Assembly (NCBI GenBank): GCA_003644325.1
Contig: QNCA01000050.1
Span: forward strand, 1 to 7,954
DNA length: 7,954 nucleotides
Direction of reading: 5' to 3'
Source of the DNA: Planctomycetota bacterium
Lineage (GTDB): Bacteria; Planctomycetota; B129-G9
The notes below the pieces were generated by a model that searched no databases, had not been told where the DNA came from, and saw nothing but the letters and a program-made list of their open reading frames with translations. Positions 1 to 5,765 of the stretch are shown piece by piece. A program made the position numbers and the translations under genes. Position 1 is the first letter of the stretch. Each line of letters opens with the position of its first letter.

Positions 1-873
1 GTCGTCGATGTCCATCATCACGAGCGAGAGCGGCTTGTCCAGGCGCCTTGAGGCGTTGAAGTAATGCGTCAGCTGGTGCTGGAAGTGGCGCTTGGTGTAG
101 AGCCCGGTCAGGCCGTCCACCACCGCACGGTTGTAAAGTATCGGGGTCTTTATCGCCAGTGATATGTGCTTCGCCAGTGATACCAGCGTGGCCTCGCTGT
201 GTTCCATCTTGCCTGCGACTTCCTCCACCTCGCCCGCCAGGGGCACGGTTGCCATGAGCACGCCCAGCGACTCCTGGTCGGCGATAAGGGGGATTGTGAA
301 GTTTACATGGTTGGTGCGCTTGTAGCGGAAGACCGTGCGGTGCTGAAGGGACTGGTAAACGTGCCGCTTGTCTATCCGCAGCCGTTTTATGTCTTCGTCG
401 AAGAGCACGACCTCGCCGCGCCTGTGAACCGCCGCCTGCAACTTGCGCGTGTGCTCCTTCATCAGGAATATCGTTATTTCGTTCGCCCCGGTAACGTCGC
501 TTACTATCCGCGTTACCTCCGCCAGGATGCTCCCGAACTCCACCGCGTCGTTGACCACGTGCGATACGTTCCTCATCGCGCTCAGCAGTTCAATCTGGTT
601 CTGCAGGTCCTCATAGCGCGTGACGAGGTCTTTCTCTATTCTCCTGGTGGTCTTCTTTTCCCCGAGCAGCGTTTCCACCCGGGCCACGAGCCGCTGGATC
701 ACCATGCTCAGCGCCACGGCATAGACGCACGTGAGGATTACCAGCGGGGCCAGGACGTAAGCCACCTCCGGGATGCGCTCCAGCGCCTCAAAGACGTAAA
801 ATATCATCACGCCGATGGTGACAAGCGGCAGCGCCAGCCATACAAACGCCTTTGCGACGGAACGCTTGCTCAC
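1..873 (-). CDS. Membrane GAF-GGDEF protein, probable diguanylate cyclase (3' part off the left edge)
   Basis: Partial gene; 291 codons are visible, reading leftward from a GTG start at 873. Residues about 8-28 and 36-56 form two hydrophobic membrane segments with a short loop between them. A charged, probably coiled-coil stretch (about 60-90) follows, then a GAF-like sensor domain (about 92-235). At about 252 begins the typical GGDEF-domain entry (DGLTGLYTKRHF), followed by the first core strand ending MMDIDD at the window edge. The GGDEF signature itself lies outside the window, so whether it is an active c-di-GMP synthase cannot be judged. The start is supported by a 4-base GTGA overlap with the stop of the upstream ComEA-like gene, a usual sign of translational coupling, and by the membrane segments directly after it. 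It is the last visible gene of the left operon. Family assignment is firm; the signal sensed by the GAF domain is unknown. Confidence 0.88.
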   Translation of the reverse strand, partial: MSKRSVAKAFVWLALPLVTIGVMIFYVFEALERIPEVAYVLAPLVILTCVYAVALSMVIQRLVARVETLLGEKKTTRRIEKDLVTRYEDLQNQIELLSAMRNVSHVVNDAVEFGSILAEVTRIVSDVTGANEITIFLMKEHTRKLQAAVHRRGEVVLFDEDIKRLRIDKRHVYQSLQHRTVFRYKRTNHVNFTIPLIADQESLGVLMATVPLAGEVEEVAGKMEHSEATLVSLAKHISLAIKTPILYNRAVVDGLTGLYTKRHFQHQLTHYFNASRRLDKPLSLVMMDIDD

Positions 874-1250
874 GGTCTCCCCTCAATATGACGAGTCAAC
901 TCCGGCGCCTTGGCGGTCACCCGGTCGCGCAGCGCCAGGACAGCCTTCTGATTGAAGGCGGGTTTGCCGCCGGCGTATCGTACCTCTCTCAGGTCCTCCG
1001 GACGCTGGAAAGGGCGGACGGCCCTGTGTTCGATTATCAGGTTCGCGCGGGCCGGGCCTATGCCCGGCAACAGAATCAGTTCGTCCTCGGACGCCGTGTT
1101 GAGGTCTATCCTGTATCTGAATTCGGAGGGGTCGCTAAGGTTCACCTCGACGCCCGTGCACATGCGAGCGTAACGCGCGCCGCACACGGCCAGGCCGCTC
1201 AGCGCGAACGCCGCAAGCAGCACGGCGGTCTTTTCCCCGTGAAAGTTCAT
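870..1250 (-). CDS. ComEA-like helix-hairpin-helix protein with N-terminal signal/anchor
   Basis: A 126-residue protein. Residues 8-23 are hydrophobic and act as a signal peptide or membrane anchor; Cys23 lies at its end, but the preceding residues (LAV) make a poor lipobox. Residues 50-90 match the ComEA-type double helix-hairpin-helix: NTAS at 51-54, LPGIG at 61-65, then LIIEHR and a PFQRPEDL stretch. The second hairpin, usually V-x-GIG, is degenerate here (VRYAGGK). ComEA proteins bind double-stranded DNA in the periplasm or at the surface during transformation, but similar short HhH proteins occur in bacteria without known competence, so uptake is not proven. The start has AAGGA about 6 bases upstream. 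The gene follows the TPR-like gene by 30 bases and its TGA overlaps the GTG of the GGDEF gene. No other competence genes are in view. Confidence 0.82.
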   Translation of the reverse strand: MNFHGEKTAVLLAAFALSGLAVCGARYARMCTGVEVNLSDPSEFRYRIDLNTASEDELILLPGIGPARANLIIEHRAVRPFQRPEDLREVRYAGGKPAFNQKAVLALRDRVTAKAPELTRHIEGRP

Positions 1251-1280
1251 CCGGATTCCTTGCGTGTTCTACCCGCGCCG

Positions 1281-1736
1281 TTAGAACCCTTTCCGGTAAT
1301 ACACCCCCAATTTGTACTTGTCCTTGTTTTGGTCGAGAAGGCGGAGAATCCCGTTCACCAAATCCCTTTCGACGCCGGCGTCGGCGGGCACGACGGTATT
1401 GTCGGCGCCGACCTCGGGAAGCGAGTCCAGCGTCCCTGCGCATATAATCGCCTCTTCGCGACTCAGCGACACCTCGCCCCCGGGGTGGTTTCTCGCAACT
1501 ATCTCGTAATACCTGGTCAAATTTTCCAGGGGTTTCGGCACAGCCCCGGTGAGGGACTTATATACCCTTTGAATTCTGACCAGCAGCAATATCTGCCAGT
1601 TGAAATCGTCGGGCGCGAACTTCCTCTTTTCCTCCGATATTTCCACCAATCCCCTGAGAGCCGCCAGGGCGCCGGCGTACTGCCCGCTTACCAGCATATT
1701 GTCCGCTTCCATCAGTTTCTTTTCACGAGCCTGCAT
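1281..1736 (-). CDS. Small TPR-like helical protein of unknown function
   Basis: A 151-residue soluble, mostly helical protein that I do not recognise as a named family. Residues 6-33 (ADNMLVSGQYAGALAALRG core) look like one TPR-type helix pair. Residues 43-85 are probably further helices (NWQILLLVRIQRVYKSL, then LTRYYEIVARNHP). The C-terminus is charged and ends LGVYYRKGF. No signal peptide or membrane segment is seen. I chose the ATG at 1736 because GGAG lies 6 bases upstream and because a perfect TATAAT sits at 1795-1800. A longer reading frame with an ATG at 1796 would have its start codon inside that -10 box and could not be translated from that transcript. It is the first gene of the left operon, 30 bases ahead of the ComEA-like gene. 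A scaffold or partner role is only a guess. Confidence 0.7.
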   Translation of the reverse strand: MQAREKKLMEADNMLVSGQYAGALAALRGLVEISEEKRKFAPDDFNWQILLLVRIQRVYKSLTGAVPKPLENLTRYYEIVARNHPGGEVSLSREEAIICAGTLDSLPEVGADNTVVPADAGVERDLVNGILRLLDQNKDKYKLGVYYRKGF

Positions 1737-1794
1737 CCGTCGCTCCGTTGTCGGGTTTGAATGTCGGTCTCCTCTGCTCCATCGCCACGGGCGC

Positions 1795-1823
1795 ATTATA
1801 TATCCTCGCTCGCTCTCAGGCAA
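1795..1823 (-). promoter_or_regulatory. Sigma-70-like promoter for the TPR/ComEA/GGDEF operon
   Basis: Reading on the minus strand, TTGCCT (1818-1823) and TATAAT (1795-1800) are separated by exactly 17 bases. The -10 hexamer is a perfect consensus match and the -35 matches 4 of 6. Transcription would start near 1788, leaving a leader of about 50 bases before the ATG at 1736. The position immediately ahead of a three-gene operon supports it. It is a sequence match only. Confidence 0.55.
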
Positions 1824-1972
1824 CAACATTCGGAATCTTCCGGCGTACCGGCGCGACAGGTCTGACCTTGATTACAGAACCTTGACTTGGTAAGGCCAGG
1901 GTTCGCAGATTAGTGGTCTGACCCGAGCGGCCTTGCGTACAGTGGAATGGCGTGGATTCGGGGGGATGTATT

Positions 1973-1981
1973 TGGTATATG
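1973..1981 (+). promoter_or_regulatory. Weak extended -10 candidate for the TMTC-like gene
   Basis: TG-G-TATATG (1973-1981) resembles an extended -10 element, lying about 40 bases before the chosen ATG at 2023. The hexamer matches the consensus at 4 of 6 positions and no good -35 stands 17 bases upstream (TGGATT, 3 of 6). An alternative is a TTGACT at 1882-1887, but its matching -10 is poor. If the extended -10 is used, the longer in-frame starts at 1933 and 1966 could not be translated. Confidence 0.25.
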
Positions 1982-2022
1982 TGTTGCCGGATTGTGCAGG
2001 CGCTTATTTTTTGCAGGATGTT

Positions 2023-4329
2023 ATGGCGGGCAAGAAAAGGTCGAGTGGCAAGAAGTCCGGAGACAAGGGTAAGGCCTTGAAGCGCGGCGTGCCGGGCGCG
2101 CGCACCTCTCCGGGGCCGGCCCTGCTGTGCGCCGTGCTGGCGGCGTGCGTTGCGGTCGGGGCTTACTTGAATTCCCTCTCGGGGGAGTTCTTCCTGGACA
2201 ACGCCGTGCTCATCAGGGACAACCCGATGGTGAGCAACCCGGAGATGGCCGGCGAGATTTTCACCAGCGACTACTGGGCGCCCAGGCAGGCGTCGAACCT
2301 GTACCGCCCCCTGACTATTCTGACCTACCGCCTTCAGTATCCCGAGTCGCCGGAGGAACTCTCGCCCGAACCGTACCACGCCTTCAACCTTGTCCTGCAC
2401 ACGCTGAACGCCCTGCTCGCGTTTGGGGTGCTGCTTGTATTGTCGCGGGCTGTACGGGTATGGGCTGATTGGTGGCATGTCGCGTTCGCCGGGTTCGGCG
2501 CGGCGCTCTTCGCGGCGCATCCGATAGCGACCGAGGCAGTGACGAACACGGTCGGACGGGCCGACCTTCTCGTGATGTTCTTCCTGCTTCTCGGCCTGCT
2601 CTTGCACATGCGCGGCAGCACGCATAAGGGGGCGGCGGCCCTGTGGCACCACATCGGGGCGGCGGCGTGCATGGCGGGGGGACTGCTGTCAAAGGAAAAT
2701 GCCGTGGCGATGATCGCCATTCTGCCGCTGTACGACGTCCTGTTCATCCGGCCCCGGCGGCCCCGATGTATCGGGGGTTTCGGCCGGTGGCTCTTGCAGA
2801 GGCTGAAGACGTGTTACGGCTTTTACGCCCTGGTTGCGGCGGGCTGGCTTCTGGCGCGATACATGGTCCTGCATGACCTGGCGATAGCGCCCGCGACATA
2901 CGCGGACAATCCACTGCGCTACGTGCCGTTGCTGCAACGGGAGGCCACGGCGGTCGTCGTGCTGGGGCTTTACCTGTGGCGCATGTTGTGGCCGGTGACA
3001 CTGTCGGCGGATTACTCCGCGGAGCAGATACCGGCGGTTCAGTCCATGGTCGATGCGCGCTTCCTCGGCTCGATGGCGGCCCTGGCGCTGATAGGGGTCG
3101 CTGCGGTCTTGATGTGGAGGAGAGAGCGCATGGCTGCATTCCTGATACTTTTCTTTTTCATCGCAATCTTTCCCGTGAGCAACGTGGTAGTCCTTACGGG
3201 CACGATAGGCGCGGAGAGGCTGCTGTACGTTTCATCACTGGGCTGGGCGGGGTGCATTGCGCTGGGGGGTGTTTACGCGGCGATGGCGCTTCGGCGGAAG
3301 TTCGGAGAGTTCGGCGCGGCCCTGCCGTGTGTCCTGCTGGGGATTATCGTAATCCTCTACGGCGTTCGCACGCATCTGCGGAACGAGGACTGGCGGGACA
3401 AGTTGACGTTCTGGCGCACAACGGCGGCGACCAGCGACCGAAGCGCCCGGGCCCTGTGCGCCTATGCGCGTGCCCTGTATGAAGAACACAGGGAAGAGAA
3501 CCTCGGCGAATGCCGCCGCCTGCTCGAGCGCGCCGTGGGCATTACGGACCGCTACGTCGCCGCGCACGCCACACTGGGCACGGTCTATAACACGATGGCG
3601 AAGACCGCCCTGGCCGGAAACGACAGACTCGCCGCCGCCGAATATCTTGACCGTGCCGGGGAAGTTCTGCGGCGCGGTATCGAGCAGGACCGCGTCCAGG
3701 AGTCGGAGAGAAGGAGACGGATGGGAGCGGGAGGGCGCGGCGCGGGGCCGCTGCTCGTCGGCAACTGGCGGCTTTACCTGGCCCTGGGCGATATATGGGC
3801 GACCAGGTCGCTGGTCGCCCTTGAAAGGGACGAGCGGGCGGACGCACTGGAGCGCGCCCGTGAGAACTACCGCATCGTCGTGCTCGTCGCGCCGCACAGC
3901 GCGAAGGCAAATACGGAATACGCCTGGGCGCTCATGCGCATGGCCGGGGGGCTCGAAGGAGACGAAAAGACGCGCATGCTTCAGGGTGCCGCCGTCTCCC
4001 TGTGGCGCGCGATTATCGCCGACGAACTCTATGCGAAGGCATGGAAACTCCTCCGGGACTGTTATCGGCAACTCGGACATGACCCGCAGGAACTCCTTGT
4101 TTCACGGGGTGGGAGATTTGACTACGTCCGTGGGGATAACGAAAACCGTCGCTGCCAAATACGCGCGCTGCGCTCTCTCATCATGATATACCGCGCACAG
4201 GACCCTTCCAGGGCGCTGGACTGGCTTCTGGATATCGCTAGGGGATTCGGCATCGCAAAATGTGACCTCGCATTCGCGCTCGCGGAATCCATCCAGATAG
4301 ATGCCCCCCGCGTTCTAAGGGGAGAGTGA
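2023..4329 (+). CDS. TMTC-like (DUF1736-type) GT-C glycosyltransferase with C-terminal TPR-like repeats
   Basis: A 768-residue multi-pass inner-membrane protein. The lysine-rich N-terminus (residues 1-21) precedes the first membrane helix (31-48), fitting the positive-inside rule. The following loop has the GT-C family pattern YLNSLSGEFFLDNAVLIRDNP (49-68 region; acidic D59), then SNLYRPLTIL, then HPIATEAV (166-173), GRADLL (178-183), SKENA (223-227), PVSN (384-387), ERLLY (398-402) and WRDKLTFW (457-464), all recognisable in bacterial TMTC-like proteins. About ten hydrophobic segments span 31-450. Residues 470-768 are soluble helical repeats of TPR type, interrupted by a basic Gly/Arg linker (561-576). 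Eukaryotic TMTCs transfer mannose from a dolichol-phosphate donor to proteins; the bacterial substrate is unknown. The start at 2023 has AGGA 4 bases upstream; ATGs at 1933 and 1966 would add residues that disturb the N-terminal topology. A single-gene unit, converging on the Wzm gene. Confidence 0.85.
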   Translation: MAGKKRSSGKKSGDKGKALKRGVPGARTSPGPALLCAVLAACVAVGAYLNSLSGEFFLDNAVLIRDNPMVSNPEMAGEIFTSDYWAPRQASNLYRPLTILTYRLQYPESPEELSPEPYHAFNLVLHTLNALLAFGVLLVLSRAVRVWADWWHVAFAGFGAALFAAHPIATEAVTNTVGRADLLVMFFLLLGLLLHMRGSTHKGAAALWHHIGAAACMAGGLLSKENAVAMIAILPLYDVLFIRPRRPRCIGGFGRWLLQRLKTCYGFYALVAAGWLLARYMVLHDLAIAPATYADNPLRYVPLLQREATAVVVLGLYLWRMLWPVTLSADYSAEQIPAVQSMVDARFLGSMAALALIGVAAVLMWRRERMAAFLILFFFIAIFPVSNVVVLTGTIGAERLLYVSSLGWAGCIALGGVYAAMALRRKFGEFGAALPCVLLGIIVILYGVRTHLRNEDWRDKLTFWRTTAATSDRSARALCAYARALYEEHREENLGECRRLLERAVGITDRYVAAHATLGTVYNTMAKTALAGNDRLAAAEYLDRAGEVLRRGIEQDRVQESERRRRMGAGGRGAGPLLVGNWRLYLALGDIWATRSLVALERDERADALERARENYRIVVLVAPHSAKANTEYAWALMRMAGGLEGDEKTRMLQGAAVSLWRAIIADELYAKAWKLLRDCYRQLGHDPQELLVSRGGRFDYVRGDNENRRCQIRALRSLIMIYRAQDPSRALDWLLDIARGFGIAKCDLAFALAESIQIDAPRVLRGE

Positions 4330-4431
4330 CGGGGAGCAACCGGCGAAAGCAAGGGGGTGGGTGGGGCGTGTACCTGATTAACATGCCCTCAAATTTTACG
4401 CACACGCTGGCCCTGTAGTTTCACCAGGCGG
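4330..4431. other. Short convergent intergenic gap, no clear terminator
   Basis: These 102 bases lie between the stop codons of the TMTC-like gene and the Wzm gene. I see no stem-loop followed by a T-run on either strand. The only remarkable stretch is a G-rich run at 4353-4366 (G5-T-G3-T-G4) on the plus strand. Termination here may be Rho-dependent or the two transcripts may overlap. Confidence 0.4.
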
Positions 4432-5280
4432 TCAGACGAGGTCGGGGAATTTCTTCTGGCTGCGGCTGAAAGTGAGGTAGCCCACGACGGCGGCGATGAG
4501 AGCCGCCGCCGCGAACGCCAGCGGCAGATGAACCGGCGGCAGCGTGCCGTCGAAGAACAGGCATTGGTACGAGCGTATCAGCAGGCCCATCGGGTTGGCG
4601 CTGTAGAGGGTCTTGAACGCGGGAGGGAGACTCGCGTTGTTGGTGACTATCTCCATGGGATAGAAGATGGGCGTGCAAAACATCCATATCATGAGAAGCG
4701 GCGCCATCAGGTGTACGGTGTCCCTGAAAAAGACGTTGACGGCGCTGAAGAACCACGCCAGGCCGACGGCGAAGATAAACTGGAGCAGCATCATCACCAG
4801 CACGAAGAGCAGCGCAGGGCTGACGGCGCCCCTGAAGACCAGCAGTGCAATGATGAGCAGCGCCATCCCCGCCAGCATGTTTATCATTGAAGAGATGATG
4901 ATGTGCGAGGGGAGAATGCCGGTGGGGAAGGCCACTTTCTTGATGAGGTTTGCGTTATCGACTATGCTGCTGGTGGCGCGCTGGAGACCCTCGGCAAACG
5001 CCAGCCACGGTACCATGCCGCAGAAGATGAGCAGGGCGGATTCCAGCGGACCGGCGCCCTCTTTCATTTGGATGTCCAGGATGACGGAGAATATGATGGT
5101 GTACACCGCCATCATTATCAGCGGCTGGATGACCGTCCAGAACAACCCGAAGGTGCTGCCGGCGTACTTTCCCCGCAGGTCCCGCACTACGAAGTTGTAA
5201 AGCAGGTTCCGGTGTTTATGGTAGTATTTCAGCGCGCCTATCATTTTGCGTCGGAAAGGTGACTGAAAGGTGACTGTCAC
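4432..5280 (-). CDS. wzm: ABC-2 type permease for polysaccharide/O-antigen export (Wzm/TagG family)
   Basis: A 282-residue inner-membrane permease of usual family length. The N-terminal amphipathic region leads into the hallmark VRDLRGKYAGSTFGLFW (32-48) and VIQPL (50-54). Six hydrophobic helices follow at about 50-69, 81-99, 122-148, 154-181, 188-208 and 251-270. Further conserved points are FFRDTVHL (184-191), TPIFYP (203-208), NP-MGLLIRSYQ (229-239) and the C-terminal FPDLV. Wzm forms a channel with the ATPase Wzt and moves undecaprenyl-linked glycan across the inner membrane. The start is a GTG with GGAGG 8 bases upstream; the next in-frame ATG (residue 13, position 5244) lacks a ribosome site. 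It is last in the right-hand gene run, about 50 bases after the lipoprotein gene. The usual partner wzt is absent on both sides, so it must lie elsewhere. Confidence 0.9.
   Translation of the reverse strand: MTVTFQSPFRRKMIGALKYYHKHRNLLYNFVVRDLRGKYAGSTFGLFWTVIQPLIMMAVYTIIFSVILDIQMKEGAGPLESALLIFCGMVPWLAFAEGLQRATSSIVDNANLIKKVAFPTGILPSHIIISSMINMLAGMALLIIALLVFRGAVSPALLFVLVMMLLQFIFAVGLAWFFSAVNVFFRDTVHLMAPLLMIWMFCTPIFYPMEIVTNNASLPPAFKTLYSANPMGLLIRSYQCLFFDGTLPPVHLPLAFAAAALIAAVVGYLTFSRSQKKFPDLV
5254..5275. repeat. Perfect 11-bp tandem duplication at the Wzm 5' end
   Basis: GAAAGGTGACT occurs twice back to back (5254-5264 and 5265-5275). It covers codons 2-9 of the Wzm gene when that gene starts at 5280. 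Eleven bases is not a multiple of three, so gain or loss of one unit would shift the frame set by the GTG start. Confidence 0.85.
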
Positions 5281-5281
5281 C
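5269..5281. repeat. Inverted repeat GGTGAC-T-GTCACC over the Wzm start codon
   Basis: Two perfect 6-base arms around one central base at 5269-5281. The palindrome includes the GTG start codon (5278-5280) of the permease gene and the end of the 11-bp tandem repeat. The one-base centre cannot form a tight RNA hairpin, so if functional it is more likely a protein-binding site in DNA than an RNA structure. It may be an accident of the duplication. Confidence 0.6.
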
Positions 5282-5330
5282 CCTTATTCCTCCGGTTGAT
5301 ATCCATTTGGTTGCGAGGATTTCCCCGGCG

Positions 5331-5744
5331 CTATTCGTCCAGATTTTCCGTTTGTGTGACCAGCAGTTTCCAGTCGGCGCCTTCTTTCTGGAAATACATC
5401 TTGACCGTCTGGTGGGTCCTGCCGAGGCGTGCCCCGGGCGGGAGTTCCAGCCTCGCGGTTATTGCGACTTTTTCTCCTTTTACTATTTCTTCTTCTTTTG
5501 CTATTTCGTATTCGGAGGTCCATTCCTCCGAAAGGTCGTCGAAGCGGTTTTCGTCGTAATGCTCCGGTTCGCCGTCAACCTCGGCCAGCGTCTCTCTGAA
5601 CAATTTGTAGTTGTTTTCCCTGACCGCCCGGGCGACCACGGCCAGCGTGTCGCGTGGCGTGGCGAAACGCGGGTCGCTCCTGGCGCAGCCCGCCGCGGCA
5701 ATCGCCAGCGCAGTCAGTAACGAGACTGTAGTAATTCTGTTCAT
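5331..5744 (-). CDS. Small putative lipoprotein, NTF2/DUF4878-like
   Basis: A 137-residue secreted protein. A short basic start (MNR) is followed by a hydrophobic stretch and the lipobox-like AAGC with Cys20, so it is probably lipid-anchored after signal-peptidase II cleavage. The mature part begins with a helical segment (TPRDTLAVVARAVRENNYKLFRE, 29-51 region), then an acidic middle (57-90) and a C-terminal half predicted as strands (KVAITARLEL, TVKMYFQKEG, DWKLL). This helix-then-sheet pattern ending in ...G-x-WKLL is what small NTF2-like/DUF4878 lipoproteins look like, but the match is by pattern only. No catalytic residues are evident. It lies between the GT4 gene (21 bases before it) and the Wzm gene (50 bases after it), so it is probably cotranscribed with envelope genes. 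The ribosome site is weak. An exact role is unknown. Confidence 0.72.
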   Translation of the reverse strand: MNRITTVSLLTALAIAAAGCARSDPRFATPRDTLAVVARAVRENNYKLFRETLAEVDGEPEHYDENRFDDLSEEWTSEYEIAKEEEIVKGEKVAITARLELPPGARLGRTHQTVKMYFQKEGADWKLLVTQTENLDE

Positions 5745-5765
5745 GGTCCACGGCTCACAGTATTT

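Larger units (their letters stand above)
1737..2022. other. Divergent intergenic region with paired GGTCTGACC motifs
   Basis: This 286-base gap separates two diverging units. It holds the leftward promoter (1795-1823), two copies of the interrupted palindrome GGTCTGACC (1859-1867 and 1915-1923, starts 56 bases apart), a direct repeat ACCTTGA (1865-1871 and 1879-1885), a short palindrome CGGAA-TC-TTCCG near 1831, and a weak rightward promoter candidate. I find no credible small gene or structured RNA here. Binding of a regulator to the paired motif is inferred only from its symmetry and position. Confidence 0.4.

Noticed and set aside
870..1250. Lipoprotein call for the ComEA-like protein because of Cys23
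   Set aside because: The residues before the cysteine (L-A-V) put valine at -1, where Gly, Ala or Ser is expected; a plain signal peptide or membrane anchor is more likely.
1251..1280. Possible small gene between the TPR-like and ComEA-like genes
   Set aside because: The gap is only 30 bases and holds just the ribosome site of the ComEA-like gene.
852..1760. 302-codon open frame on the plus strand across the left operon
   Set aside because: It runs antisense across the TPR-like and ComEA-like genes, shows no family motif, and lacks a ribosome site, whereas the minus-strand genes have start sites, overlaps and recognisable domains.
3235..4080. 281-codon minus-strand frame inside the TMTC-like gene
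   Set aside because: It is antisense to the TPR-like tail with no motif and biased composition; the plus-strand frame shows continuous family features up to the stop.
4353..4366. G-rich run as a G-quadruplex or regulatory element
   Set aside because: Only three runs of three or more G lie close together; the next upstream run is about 18 bases away, so a stable three-tier quadruplex is not supported.
4366..4407. GCGTGT...ACACGC pair as a terminator stem between the convergent genes
   Set aside because: The loop would be about 30 bases and no T-run follows on either strand.
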